DNA of 64,000 nucleotides from Rhyzopertha dominica (Eukaryota; Arthropoda; Insecta; Coleoptera; Bostrichidae). Made by a program: the position numbers and the translations under genes. Shown here in pieces: positions 33,890 through 45,860 of this stretch (positions are counted from its first letter, which is position 1; every line of letters begins with the position of its first letter). Location: NCBI GenBank assembly GCA_025024175.1, contig QCXZ01000064.1:1240001-1304000 (forward strand). The letters run 5' to 3'. The notes under the pieces are model-generated. The model had not been told where the DNA came from. It did no database searches and saw only the letters and a program-made list of their open reading frames with translations.

Positions 33890-34450
33890 AAACGCCTTAG
33901 AACAAAGATAAAAACAGACACTGAAAACGCACATAAACAGTATATCAGGAACACTGAATTCAATATATCTGGAATCCAAATACATTTTGGGCCTACGTTA
34001 ACAGCAAGAATAGTTCAGGTAAAGTTCCTTCATGCATGAATTATGAAAATCAAACTTTGGATTCCCCCGAAGGCATAGTCAATGCCTTTGCAAATATTAT
34101 GTTGATTCGAAGGCTCCCGTTCTAGAATCACTCGAGGCATTGACAGTTTCAGATGATATCAGGTGATAGAAGCACTGAAGTCGATCAAACCTCAGTGAAC
34201 TGCGCTGTTGTATTAGCGCATCCTCTCACTATTCTATTTAATATTTGCCTCAAATCGAGTTCTATTCCATCTATGTGGAAGTGTTCCAAGGTTTGTCCCA
34301 TTTTTACAAAAAAGTGATAGAACATTGGTAGAGAACTTTAGGCCTTCGAAATATTGACAGAGAAATATATTTATAGAGATCTGTGTAACTCATTTCTATA
34401 AATCAGCATGGCTTCTCAAAAGATCGTTAGCACGTGGCTCTATTTTGCAG
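33890..34450 (+). pseudogene. LINE fragment (segment before and into the reverse transcriptase)
   Basis: Frames encode KRLRTKIKTDTENAHKQYIR, NTEFNIS, SPEGIVNAFANIML, IEALKSIKP, LFNICLKSSSIPSMWKCSKV and a FRPS block. This is the order of the linker and RT fingers in jockey-type LINEs. Stops and shifts are frequent. The fragment starts right after the TCAGG-like array. Confidence 0.75.
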
Positions 34451-34880
34451 TGGGTTCGTTAGATGGGGTCTACACTAGTACGCCTTATTTCCTACTAAGA
34501 CACGGAAAAAAATATGCTGCACATTTTCGTGCAATAGTATGAAACGCTATTACAATGTGTATGTAACAAAACTGCTGCAAGAGTAACTGCTGCTTTTGAG
34601 TAAATTTTCGTAATAACCGTATATTAACATTACCTATAGTTCAAGTGAAGAACACTACACTGATTGTAATAAAATGCATGTGCAATGAAGATTTTCATTA
34701 TATGATTGTAGGAAAGCATAAAGCTGTAAGTGGGTGGGATTTTTTCCTGTGCATAGACAAAGACCAAGAGGGCTTTTTTCACAGTTTTGTCACCAAAATA
34801 CCAACCACCCCTTATCAATAAACCCCTTTCGCGCTAAAAAGCAAATAACGCCCAACTTTATTATTATTTTTACCCCGCGA
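34450..34880. other. AT-rich DNA, nothing recognised
   Basis: Probably the decayed remainder of the LINE fragment; no domain can be read. Confidence 0.3.
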
Positions 34881-35230
34881 TAGCGAGAGAGCGCACCTCA
34901 TCGACAACAACCGAAAATTATTGCATCCGTGAACAAAAGTGCACCGCGGCCTGGCACTTGGAAGAAGCGCCGCTCCACGCGAGAAGCGGCGGCAGTAAAC
35001 CCGTCCCCGCCGTCGATGTTTATGTACGAAGGCGGCGGCTCGAACGAATGAAAGATAATGAAGTGCGATATCGCTTTGCGGGCGCTCCGCTGCCGGCAGA
35101 ACAAGAAATCAGTAAGCGGTCCGCATCGACGTTGGCGAGGGGGAGGGATTCCCCCGACCCGTCAGCCGTCTGCCGGCAAACGGCAGGGCGACCCCGGTGT
35201 TGCCAGTGGCGGCGGCAGGGGTCAAATGTG
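34880..35230. other. GC-rich non-coding island 10
   Basis: Strongly GC-rich, with repeated GCGGCGG and GCCGGCA words; no gene resemblance. Confidence 0.35.
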
Positions 35231-35329
35231 TATTTATTTCCGTGAAATTCAAATTATTCTTATTTTGTTTTGTAATAACGTTACAAAGGTTGTGAATCCG
35301 AATTCAGGGAGTTTTTGCAGTAAAAAAAG

Positions 35330-35502
35330 TTTCTACTCGTTTTGACCGGGGCTTGAACTCGAGACTCCTAGATTGCTACTCTACTGCGCTTACCAATTAC
35401 ACCACCAAAGCCCTCCCTATTGTAATAATTATTGCAGTGTACCAATCTGAAGATCTCGAGTTCGAATCCCGATCATAGTAGGAACGTGAAAAATTGTTTC
35501 CT
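35330..35502. repeat. tRNA-like SINE pair, head to head
   Basis: On the - strand (about 35412 to 35330) lies a tRNA-like head: GGCTTTGGTGGTGTAATTGG (A-box-like) followed 40 bases later by CTCGAGTTCAAGCCCC (B-box-like). On the + strand (35441-35502) a related B-box half, CTCGAGTTCGAATCCCG, occurs with a similar downstream tail. The acceptor and T-stems do not pair well, so this is not a functional tRNA but SINE-like or pseudogenic tRNA sequence forming an imperfect inverted repeat. Confidence 0.55.
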
Positions 35503-35579
35503 TCAAAAATTGCTTAAATTCCAAGAAACAATTATTAGGGCATTACTAGAACACCTAAAAATTTATTAATTGGATAGTA

Positions 35580-36657
35580 ATGCCAACTAGGAGACTGCTA
35601 ACATTCTGGCCGTCCAACTCTGACCATCTTTGGCGTTATTGTCTTATGTTTACTAATGTCACTGCTTCCTCAAATTATAGTGGACTTGGTGCAGCCAGAA
35701 GGTATTTAGAATTATACCCAAATCGAAGACAACCTAATCACAAATTGTTTAGACGTATTTACATCCGCCTAGGCGAAACAGGGTGTTTTCGTCCTAAAAG
35801 CTTAAATGCTGCTAGAAAAACTATCAATGTCGATGATGAAGAGGAGGTTTCAGTTCGTATTTCGGAAAATCCAAATAGCAGTACTCGTCGGTTAAGTGCG
35901 GCAATAGGAATAAAGCAATCGTCTATCTTGAGAATTTTAAAGAAAGATAATCTCCATCCATATCACTATACTCGTGTCCAAAATTTGTTACCTCAAGATT
36001 TACCAGTTCGCCTACAGTTTGCTCTATTTATCCTAGGTAAACAAACCGAAAACCAGAATTTTCTTAATAACCTCCTCTTCACCGATGAGGCGATGTTTTT
36101 AATTGGAAAAACAATCATTTGTGAGACTCCGAAAATCCATGTGCTCTAAAGGAACGACATTTTCAGCATGAATTCAAGGTAAATATTTGGTGTGGTGTGA
36201 TATCTGTCTTTTTATTGGTCTTTTTGAACTTCCTCCTAATCTGAACGGGCCCCTCTATTTAAACTTCCTTGAACAAAATTTAAACACGCTACTAGAAGAT
36301 GTACCACTAACCATAAGGCGGAACATGTGGTTTCTGCAAGACGGGGCACCGCCACATTTTTTTCTGCCAGTATGCCAATACCTGAATGAACATTTTCCTC
36401 ATCGGTGGATTAGGCGTGGCAGTGAATTTGTTTGTCCACCTAGAAGTCCAGATTTCAACCCTCTAGACTCCTCAATATGGTCACAAATGAAGGACATCGT
36501 TTACAAAGAAACAATTAATTCAATCGAAGAATTACGACAGAACATTCAAGAAGCTGCCAATATTATTAAAAATAATCGACAAATGTTATTTAATATTCAA
36601 ATATCTTTAAGGATACGCCTTACAAAGTGTACTGAAGTGGAAGGTGGTTTAGTTTGA
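35580..36657 (+). pseudogene. DD41D transposase pseudogene, family F
   Basis: The open frame runs through the N-terminal HTH region (RRYLELYPNRRQPNHKLFRR, RLGETGCF), a second HTH (TRRLSAAIGIKQSSILRILK) and LLFTDEAMF with the first catalytic Asp. It then shifts frame and stops at 36147-36149. It resumes with FLQDGAPPHFFLPVCQYLNE (second Asp), FVCPPRSPDFNPLDSSIW (third Asp, spacing 41) and a C-terminal tail ending at 36655-36657. All three aspartates are kept. The break lies in the short stretch after the first one. The true start may be the internal Met of MFTNVTASSN (35646), as in relatives. Confidence 0.88.
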
Positions 36658-36899
36658 AGTTTTCTTTTATTACTGTTAGTGATTGTTATTTGTTGCCTTT
36701 GCTGCTGTTCCCCACATTGTAGTAATTTAAAAGAAAACATTCATTTTACAAAAAAAAATTCATTAAATGTTTAAAATGCAAATAACTCAAAAATTGATAG
36801 TTACATGAAATAAACAAGGCATCTTATGCTCAATCACCATATTTTGGTGTGGAGTATCTCCAGTTCAGAGATTGCCCATTCTTAATCAATCACCCTGTA
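35580..36899 (+). mobile_element. DD41D element, family F, left end missing
   Basis: It contains the transposase pseudogene listed next and a right terminus, ATCAATCACCCTGTA, at about 36885-36899, followed by TA. A matching left inverted repeat was not found; the tRNA-like repeat at 35.4 kb may have replaced it. Confidence 0.75.
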
Positions 36900-36904
36900 T
36901 ATTC

Positions 36905-38590
36905 GCAAAATAAAGCGACAGATTCTGTTCGTGAAAATGTAAATTTTTCTAATGTATAATGTAATTTTGGGTCGGCTCTACACATCTGCAAAATAATCAT
37001 ATATGTGTCTAACACAGTCACCAGCATGCAGACTTTGTGCTGTATCAAGACATCAGAGGTAAATAATTACCATCATTATTACAGGCCTCTGTAAGTAGAC
37101 GAGTTTCAAATCTACTTTTGCTGTCGAAAAAAAAATTATTAGAGTTCCCATTTAGATTATACGACAAGCTGAATTCGTTAAAGAATGATTAAGAAAAAAC
37201 ACTGTTACCAAACGTATCGTCCAATAGCGTCAGTGTTACCATAGCAATTCCTGCAACACCACATAAGAAATATATGAATTTATGTATTCATTCGATAGAT
37301 ATTTATTCTGAGAGAAATATAATAAGGAAAGCCTTACACCGCTAGTGAATAATCAGAACAGTTAGAGCATAGGAGATATGTCAGAAATGACGCCCAATAT
37401 TAAATGTCTGCTGCAAACATGATAAGATATAACTCTAGGCACGTGATTAACGATGATTTTCATTTCAAAATTGGGCTATTTGACTTCTCAGTGTAACATT
37501 GAACAATTAATATTTAGTTAAAGACCGACCAGAAATGTGGATGGGCTGTACTCAATTTTAACATAAATACAAAATATCTATTTGAACAGATTTACCTGCA
37601 ACGTACTTTTAATTATGTTCTAGGAAAAAAGCTTTAATTCCTGGAAATGGAACGGCAAACTTTCTGTGATTTTTTTACCTATGAACCTATTTAATCTCTT
37701 CTAATCAAAGAACAACTGGTGTAGGAGTTAATAACTCAACTTGTCGATGGTAATGTAATAGACGATGACGGTGACTTTTTTAAGTGACTAAAGTCTTATT
37801 TAAAAACTCAACCCATCTCGACAATTTTGTAGTGCCGTACAGATTAACGAAACAGCTGTCGAGCAGCCAAAACGGTAACCTGGCAATCACCTTAAAGTCG
37901 CCCGAAAGAATGTACGGCCCACATTGTAAAAATCAAGTTAGCAGGCATTGCTTCCGTCCGTTCACCGGTTGAAGCACTACAATGCGGCACGTTACCTGCA
38001 GAACAGGTGACGTTCGACCTTTTTGTCTTGCCTGTAGGTAAGAATCCCCACAGGACAAAAGGAAAGCACTTTGTCCGGATTGTAAGGTGCACTTCCTCAA
38101 TGAATGCATAGGGGTGGGCAAGTTACTAGTAAAATGTAGTAGTAGTGGTGTCTTTCATTCATGTAGTTGTGACAACAGAAGGCTTTGAGTTGACGGGCTT
38201 TCAAGAAACGAATACGATTATCAGACAATAACAATCCCACGGCTTGTAGACTCAGTGAGATGTTGTTGCACAGTTTACTTTAATAATATTCGAGAGAATA
38301 CACAAAAACCCAGCTCGCAAATAAAAATTGCAATATAACTCCCTTGCATATTCAAAACACGTTGCTTTGGCAGCAATCTAATGTCGTTAAATACGCTATT
38401 TTTGTCAAAATCATTTGGAACAGGCGCATTATAATTGGGACAGAAACTTTCTCGCCCCTTAATCTGCCATTATAATTGGACCAGAAGGATGCGGACGGTG
38501 GAGCTGTAAAAACTTTGGCGCCCATGACAGACAAAGAAGAATCATCTGTCCTGAACAAATACTGCAGACCCAGGAATTTTTGCTCCTTAT
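36905..38590. other. AT-rich DNA with a possible zinc-ribbon scrap
   Basis: Mostly unrecognised. At about 37930-38110 a + strand frame has a cysteine-rich run ending KALCPDCKVHFLNECI, which faintly recalls the C-terminal Cys-rich tail of piggyBac-type transposases; too weak to call. A mariner-like terminal repeat (reverse) lies at 38297-38330. Confidence 0.3.
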
Positions 38591-38599
38591 AACAATCTT

Positions 38600-40900
38600 T
38601 ATTTTTTATGTTCTACTGGAACTGGGTATATGGACGGCATAATGATTATTGTTCAAATTTTTTACACAACTTTTTACAATCCATGGATACAAGTATGCGC
38701 ATTATATTGCATTAGTATTTGGATAGCGCTTATACTCTCTGAGCAGGGTAGGCACCCCTTTAAAAATTTTAAATGGAACTATCCATCTTGTGATACATCA
38801 TTTGAAAGCTTATTTCACAAAGAGTCTGGACATGTAATTAGTTTTACCACGTTTAACTTATTGACGGGGTAATAGATTAATAGTGCCTACGAAACAGGTT
38901 GCTTATTAAATTGAATATTTTGGACTCTTTTCAACAAAATGTATTTTATTTTAGAGCGGAAATAAAATTTGTCCTTACGAGAACCCAAAATTTAAACAAA
39001 CAACTTGTAAAAAATATGACACTTAAAAAAACTCCCAGAATACTGAAAATTTTCTTTTAACATTATTATTAACATTAAAGTATTTATCATGTAATTTTTT
39101 AGAAAGTCCATGTCCACGAAAAAGAAAAATTATTTATTTGTAACTCCAAAAACAGTGTGAACAAAACCATAGAAATTCAAACCTTACAATAGATTCTCAA
39201 AATGTGCACCACCTCTTTCCATACAATAATACAGACGGTTCTCGAACTCCTGCTGTACTTTTCGGAAAGTTTCAGGTGGAATCCTCCTGCACTCGTTAAT
39301 AATTCTTTCTCGCAGATCGTCCAGGCTAGTAGGTTGTGTTTTGTAAACCACAGATTTTAAATGACCCCATAGAAAGAAATCTAAAGCAGTCAAATCGGGT
39401 GATCGTGGCGGCCATTCAATTGTTCCACGCCTACCAATCCAGTGAAGAGGAAATCAATGATTTAACCAATTTCGCACATTAATGGCGTAATGCGGTGGGG
39501 CTCCATCGTGTTGGTAAAACAATTCGTATTCATCCAACATTGGATTTCCTTCAGGGTCACGTTGGTTTTCTAATTGCTCTGTGATTAAAGGATCAATAAC
39601 GTTATCAAGTAATTCTAAATACATTCCCCCTTTTAGCGTCCCATCAATGAAAATTGGACCTACAATTGCGTTGCCAAGTATTCCAGCCCAGACGTTCAGC
39701 TTCTGAGGAACTTGTGTATGACCTTCTCGAAAAATATAAGGATTTTCGTCACTCCAGTACCCGACGTTATGTTTATTTACAGAGCCGTTCAAAAAAAAAT
39801 GCATTCATCACTGAAGCAGATATTTTTTTATTAGATTTGGATTTACTATAATCTTTTCTGTCATAATTTCGCAAAATTGCAGTCTTCTATCGAAGTCATC
39901 TTCGCCGAGTTCCTGGAGAGTTTTCATCTTATAAGGATGGAATTTGTGCAGTTTTGTAACTTTCCTTACAGATGAATAAGAAAGTCCAGTGGCTGTAGAA
40001 ATGTTACGCAAAGAGCTAGTTGGATCCATTGCAAAATGACCAAGTACTTCAAGTTGGGCCATTTCATCAACGACTCTATTCCCTGCCTTTTTTTGTTTAC
40101 TACAGATCCAGTGTCTTGAAATTTCTGCACGAGATCGAGAATGTACCTAGCGTCAACATTTTTATCGGGGTGCCGTTCGTTAAACACCCTTGCTGACGCA
40201 CGAGCACAGCTATGCTCAGCACCGTAAATAAAAATTATTTCTACCCTTTCGGCAGTTAAATAAACCATTATCACTTGGACTCTCACTTTAAAATTTCACG
40301 CGATTTATAAAAAGGAATGTGAACAAAAAGATGGTCGTGCCAAAGAAGTAGCCAAAAAGTTGAAACAAAAAATTGGAAACACAAAGTAGATAATTATTTA
40401 GCCAATTCAGTATAAACTGTCGAGTTGCAATATCAAGTAATGTCGAAAGAAAATTTTAGGTATTTTTGGCATTTTGCTTAGGTGTAACAATTATTTTTTA
40501 ACAAGTGTTTTTAGGCTTAAGTAAGGACAATTTTTATTGTAACTGCAAGACAATAAATTTTGTTAAAAGAAGTCCAAAATATTCCATTTTATAAGCCACT
40601 CGCTACAAATGCACTTTTTGACCCACTACCCCGTCAATGGGTAAAAAATAGTAAAACTAATTACATGGCAAGACTCCTTGTGTAATAAGCTTTTAAATGA
40701 TGTATCGTAAGATGGGTAGTTTCATTTAAAATTTTTGAAGGGGTATCTATACCCCGCTAAGAGGGTAAGCGCTATCCATTAAAAACTTATCTCAAAAGTT
40801 GTCCCCCTGCAAAGAAAAGTTTACCTGTTTTGCAAAATTTTAAATTTTTCCTCTATTTAAAGTTATTTAAGGTGTGAAGTTTTCAAAAAATCACCTGGTA
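38600..40900 (-). mobile_element. DD41D element with very long inverted repeats, family G
   Basis: The transposase pseudogene (39187-40268) lies between inverted arms of roughly 300 well-matched bases: 38721-39018 and 40483-40777 (for example GGATAGCGCTTA, AAAAATTTTAAATG and GACGGGGTA are shared). On the right side the element appears to reach 40900, ending TCACCTGGTA before TA; the left outer arm (38600-38720) is more decayed. Open frames inside the arms are not genes. The arms are longer than in any other element in the window. Confidence 0.82.
39187..40268 (-). pseudogene. DD41D transposase pseudogene, family G
   Basis: On the - strand: MVYLTAERVEIIFIYGAEHS (first HTH), a frameshift near 40070, SSLRNISTATGLSYSSVRKV (second HTH), FHPYKMKTLQELGEDDFDRR, then a decayed first catalytic block near 39810, NGSVNKHNVGYWSDENPYIF, QKLNVWAGILGNAIVGPIFI, LFYQHDGAPPHYAINVRNWL (second Asp), a stop, and TALDFFLWGHLKSVVYKTQP (third Asp). 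It ends ERGGAHFENLL. Three or more frame breaks. Closest in the window to family E. Confidence 0.88.
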
Positions 40901-41029
40901 TATTTATTACATTATAAAAATATGTTATTCTAGTAAAGCAGCAATGAATAGTTTTTCACGGCGATAATTTCAAATAGACTGTTGATTATTTCTTTCTCAC
41001 GTCGCTGTTCGTTTAGATAATGTCCGTTT

Positions 41030-41240
41030 GGTCGTATTCCACGCCACCCGTTTACAACTCCCCCTCTTTTACATACATTCTCCCCTTGCTCCGACGTACC
41101 GGACGCATGTTTACGGCCCCGTGACCGACCCATCAGCCCGTCACACTTTCCGGTAACGAGTTGGCGAGTGGATGACGAAAAGAAATGAAGCACAAGCGAA
41201 CCCAACATCGCCTGGGGATTGGGGNGGTCGTCGAGGCTCA
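41030..41240. other. GC-rich non-coding island 11
   Basis: GC-rich, contains undetermined bases near 41225 and 41251; no coding match. Confidence 0.3.
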
Positions 41241-41513
41241 GGGAAGCGGGNCGAGAATCCAGCTCATCGCGTCCCCCTTTTCGCAGCGTGGGTCGCCCGC
41301 ATCACATATTTTCGAGTGTTTTTCGAGTAGCGTACGGCCCATATGACATGGGGTGGACTGCTGTGGATTGGGGTAAACTTTATCGGTTGTTGGAGTAATG
41401 ATTGGAGACAAAAAATGTTTTTGAAACGGCTTTAGGAAGTATATTTTAACTGACAAGAACGTTCGGGGTAACCAAGCAATGTTCATAACCAGGTATGAAT
41501 CCCAATTTTTGCT

Positions 41514-43222
41514 AATTAATAATAATAATAATAAATCGTTTTATTCAGCTGCTATTACATAGTATTACATAAAAAGAAAAATGATAATTAGTAAAATTCT
41601 AATTAATACATAATAATTACGTTATTGATGATGATAGATAGCAGACTGAAAAGGAGAAATAGTCACTGCTTGTGAAACTGACGTTACACAAGACAATGGT
41701 CTTCCCTACCCCCTTACTACTGATTACAGAGAAAAAACCTATTGTAATGACGATGACGAACTTTTTCTTTTCCTTTATGATGACACTTAGTAAGAAGGTT
41801 ACAGAAGTTTTACAATAAAAAATATATAAAAAAGAAATTTACTTAAATTAAGAAACTAATATTAAATAATGACTTCTGAATAAGTGATTTTAATCGTAAC
41901 TTGAAAGTGCTTAGACTACATGCAGTGATCAGATCAAAAACCATATTCAATACCTTAGAGACTATGTAGGAGAAAGATCGTTTAAACATTGTAGTTCGAT
42001 GTTGTGGTATTGTAGCTACATTGATTTGCCTTACATTTAAAGAGTGTATTTCCTGCCTGAAGACTATGTTTTTGAAAAGGTACTCAGGTTGTTTAGTGCG
42101 AATTAGATTGTAGCACAGTACGCCATAGTGCAGAAATCTATTCTGCACCACAGGCGGCCACCCCAAATTATTTTTATATGATGTAATTGAAGTGTTTTTC
42201 TTCAAATTATAAATCAGTCTAATACATGAATTTTGTATTCTTTGGAGTCTCTTATTATTATATTTTGTAAGGCATGGACCATACACAGTACTGCAGAAGT
42301 TTAGGTGCGACATAACAAGTGACTGACAAAGCTTAATTTTTACGCGCTGACTTAACAGATGAGAACGATGATAAATTAATTTTAAATTAGAAAAAGAAGA
42401 CTTAATAACCTTATTGACTTGTGTATCAAAACGTAAATCACTATCAAGATACACTCCTAGATTTTTACATGTGGTAACCAGTTGTAGATTTTCACCATCT
42501 ATTTTTACATTTATTAAATGACTAAAGTCACGTTTTAAATGGCGCGGACCAAAAAGCATAATTTGAGATTTAGATGGGTTCAGAGTTAACCAATAGTTAT
42601 TAGCTACGTGGGAGAGAGATTCCAAATCTTGATTTATTCTGTTATTTGCCATCTGTACCTCCGTATGATAGTAGGATAAATAAATTTGCGTATCGTCCGC
42701 ATAGAAGTGACTGGCACAATACTTTAGTGAATTTTTAAACTGAGAAGTATAAATAGCAAACAACAATGGTCCGAGCACAGAGCCTTGTGGAACCCCATTA
42801 GTTATTTTTAAATTGCTGGAGATTAATACTTTATATACCACTGACTGCTGTCTATTTTGTAAGTATGATGACATAAACTGAACTGCTTTATCATTAAAAC
42901 CTATATAGTGAAGCATTCCAATTAGCAATCTGTGATTAACACGGTCAGAAGCCTCGGAGAAATCTAACAAGACTAGGGTAGTCAGCATTTTATTATCTGT
43001 TGCAGTTAAAATATCATCAGTAACGCACAATAGAGCTGTCGAACACCTGTGACCACTCCTAAATCCTGATTGGTTAGAAGGTAAAATATTATGAGATTCC
43101 AAGTGATGCTTAATTTGAGAATACAAAATTTTTGAGAGTAATGGTAAAATGCTTATTGGTCGAAGATCTTTTAATTCAGTCGGACAACTACATTTAGGCA
43201 AAGGAATTACATAAGCTGACAA
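41514..43222 (-). mobile_element. 5'-truncated LINE with (ATT)n tail
   Basis: The element reads on the - strand, loses its 5' end near 43222 and finishes at 41518-41536 in a run of ATT/TAA units, the kind of simple-repeat 3' end found in CR1-like and some other LINE clades. The ORF is followed by about 300 bases of 3' untranslated region. 5' truncation is the usual result of incomplete target-primed reverse transcription. Confidence 0.8.
41843..43222 (-). CDS. LINE reverse transcriptase, partial but open (459 aa)
   Basis: RT and C-terminal part of a non-LTR retrotransposon polyprotein. Motifs in order: LRPISILPLLSKIL (about residue 20), LPSNQSGFRSGHRCSTALLC, VLLDFSEASDRVNHRLL (motif A; usually FSKAFD), NGVPQGSVLGPLLFAIYTSQ (motif B), CASHFYADDTQIYLSYY (motif C, catalytic YADD), LGVYLDSDLRFDTQVNK (thumb), then the RIQNSCIRLIY tail and a C-terminal domain. 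No stop is present, so the insertion is young. The endonuclease and the first part of the RT are missing, so it cannot retrotranspose alone. By pattern it belongs among jockey/CR1-like LINEs; the clade is not settled. Confidence 0.9.
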   Translation of the reverse strand: MSAYVIPLPKCSCPTELKDLRPISILPLLSKILYSQIKHHLESHNILPSNQSGFRSGHRCSTALLCVTDDILTATDNKMLTTLVLLDFSEASDRVNHRLLIGMLHYIGFNDKAVQFMSSYLQNRQQSVVYKVLISSNLKITNGVPQGSVLGPLLFAIYTSQFKNSLKYCASHFYADDTQIYLSYYHTEVQMANNRINQDLESLSHVANNYWLTLNPSKSQIMLFGPRHLKRDFSHLINVKIDGENLQLVTTCKNLGVYLDSDLRFDTQVNKVIKSSFSNLKLIYHRSHLLSQRVKIKLCQSLVMSHLNFCSTVYGPCLTKYNNKRLQRIQNSCIRLIYNLKKNTSITSYKNNLGWPPVVQNRFLHYGVLCYNLIRTKQPEYLFKNIVFRQEIHSLNVRQINVATIPQHRTTMFKRSFSYIVSKVLNMVFDLITACSLSTFKLRLKSLIQKSLFNISFLI

Positions 43223-43359
43223 ACATTAACGGTGCAACACCATCCGCTAGATCTGTTTATACACCTAACAAGCTTCAGCAACAATTCAAAACTTAATAAC
43301 AAAGATATCACAATAAACAGCGGGGTGTTCCTCGGCCTTCTTGACCCAAAGCCAGTCGC

Positions 43360-43530
43360 TAAGTACCTCCACTGAAATACGCCACCGCGTGGGACGAGAT
43401 GCGGAGTTGGCCATTTATTTCGCGTCGGTATACAAAGAACCGCTATCATCATCTCGGACGGTAATTTACAAAGGACACTATTACCGCCGCGCGGGTTTCG
43501 ACTGGACGATTTGCAGCCATGCCAGATGTA
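43360..43530. other. GC-rich non-coding island 12
   Basis: Short GC-rich patch next to the LINE truncation point; frames in it have no family resemblance. Confidence 0.3.
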
Positions 43531-43539
43531 GCAAGAAAC

Positions 43540-44625
43540 CTCTAAATGCAAAGAAGACTGGAAATATTTTGAACTGACACGGGGTATTGAAGTGGACACA
43601 TCTTACGCTGCTCATTGGGGACTATTTCGTGAAAATGGGTAATGGGTCATCTAGCGGTGACATTACGAACTACGGCGTAGGTTGGTACGGTCTATAAGTA
43701 CAGAGACCTACATTGCCAATTGCCAATGAGCGTTGAGGCCCAGCGAAATAAAGTGTTCTTTAGCATAGCGTTACAGGATTTATAAATGGAATAGAAAAGA
43801 ACATATACACGCGGTTTCAGTTTTAAGACAATGTTGTGAAAACTTCGGGATCAGTTTTTAAAGTAAGAAATATGACAACCCTGAAATGGACTTTTCACAG
43901 CTGCATTCGGTATAACAAGTTGACAAAGGGATCACCGAATTATTAATTCATATCCGCCCGCTTTTGTGCCAAGTTTCTGTAAATAGCCCAAATTAAAAAC
44001 GCCGAAAGCAGTAATAAAGTCTTTTATAATTATTCGCCGCGAAGTGAAGTTTTAAACTCAAACATAAGGTCACATTGCAAGAAGGTACAAAGGCGATTTT
44101 TTTAACACACAGATTGGAAAATCTGTCGTGTGTGGATAGTTCAACAGTAACTTGATGGAGTAAGTGTTCCAGAGCGTTGAACTAGTGTTAAAGACGACCA
44201 CAGAAGTTGGAAACCTCATACTGCTAGGGGCAATATTTTTGCTGCTGTTGTGGCTACAATAATGGAAGAAGACCGCATGGACAAACAAGCAATAGACAAA
44301 TGTATTTGTCTTCTTTGTAGAAAGTTTAAATGCACGATCCCAAAAGTGTAGACGAGATATGAAAGACAGCGGCGTAATCCCCTTGCATGATAACGCTTGA
44401 TCGCATAATGCAGTGTGAGACAAAGGAGTTTGCGAGAAGAACTACTGTGAAAGGAGAATTTCGTGAAGTCCGATTTATTGATTTGGAAGGATAAAAGCCC
44501 TGCAACTACTTGCGTTCCAATTGCTGAAACATCTTGACAAAAAATGGCCTATTTAACAACACCACATTACTGCCGATACGATGGCAACGTGTTTTAGATA
44601 CGCAAAGGGATTTTATTGAACGATT
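43540..44625. other. DNA without recognised features
   Basis: The 117-codon antisense frame at 44070-44423 matches nothing I know and is probably accidental. Confidence 0.35.
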
Positions 44626-44639
44626 TTATTGCAGTTTTT

Positions 44640-44698
44640 TTTAATATACGTTTGCGAACTGTGTTTTTTTGTGCATGAATTTTGACATGATCCTTGCA
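44640..44698 (+). repeat. Mariner-like terminal repeat, copy 4
   Basis: TTTGCGAACTGTGTTTTTTT and AATTTTGACATGATCC; same family as 9903-9962. Confidence 0.5.
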
Positions 44699-44699
44699 T

Positions 44700-45860
44700 C
44701 TATCAATAACAAAATCAAGCAATAGGCAGAGTTGAAAAATGATTATTTCTATAAAATTGTAGATTTAGTATAAAACAGAATATTGATTATGTAATGAGAG
44801 TACGCTCACTAAGTGTCTTAGTTCATAACTGTTTTATGGGGAAAAGCTTAGGCAGGTAGCTAATGATGCGCATAGGTAGATATCAGTGTCGTAGGCAGGA
44901 TATTTATGATCAGAATGATATTTTAATAGATATGGTAAATAACTGACAGATTGAAGCTAAAATACAGGGCAATACACATAAAGTTAGAGGTAATAATTAA
45001 TTAACAGCCACGTGAGCTTTGATTAGGTGGACAGGTGAGTCTCTGGTCTCAGTAGTGTTGGTACTGTTTGGTCGGGGGGCGGCAAGGACGGGTAGGTCCT
45101 TGGTCCGTGCGCACATGTGGACATGGATTTGTCNGAAGGCGGTTTTGTTTGGACCTCCAGGTTATCAGTATGCGGGAGCATGCCTGGATTGGATGCTGGC
45201 CCGGTCGGCTGATTCCTCTGGACCGTGCCACCAGGGGTGTGGACGGAGGCAAGACAATACATTTGCAAAATGATGTGTATAGCAAATGATTTGCTATGAA
45301 GGAGACAGAGATTAGCCAGTTCTTAGTTTTTGAAGTCTAAGTTATGACTTGATTATTTAGAAGGACTAGATAGGTAGATTTTAGTAAGATATAATAATGG
45401 GGGCTAACTTAGGTTGACATGTTGGACTGGACACTTATCCATGTTTTTAATTATGACAGGTGTTGCACGCCCAGGCCAGATTTTTAAGAGTAATTCTGAA
45501 GATAGAAACTGGTGAGTGATGAGCTCGATTAGTTGCTTGTTTATCCTAATAATTTAATGTCCTGTCATAGTTTGATTGATTTTAATTCAGTACGTTTCTG
45601 TTTGGTTTACAGTCAGTCGGCTCGCTTACAATTATTTAAATCATTCCGACAATAATTGTGAGATCACTTCTTCATTTAATCTGTCGAAGAAAAGAAAAAG
45701 CACCTTGAGGCTGGAAATTTCCAGCTACACGGTATCGCATTTGCACACCTCACCTCGGATTATCCCCATGGCAAGTTCGTCTCATAAAACAGTAATTACG
45801 GTCTCCTCCGACATAAGCAGGCTCGTCAGTTATGGTCTGGCGGTGGAGAAAAACCGCAAA
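44700..45860. other. DNA without recognised genes
   Basis: A moderately GC-rich stretch (45040-45250) is open in several frames but not protein-like. One undetermined base lies at 45124. Confidence 0.35.

Noticed and set aside
35346..35412. Functional tRNA gene on the - strand
   Set aside because: A- and B-box-like words exist, but the acceptor and T-stems do not pair properly and a related inverted half lies next to it; a SINE-like origin fits better.
37930..38110. piggyBac-type transposase tail
   Set aside because: Only a short cysteine-containing run, in a frame broken by stops; it lacks the full conserved Cys pattern.
38630..38872. 80-codon + strand frame with hydrophobic start
   Set aside because: It lies entirely inside the long inverted arm of the family G transposon.
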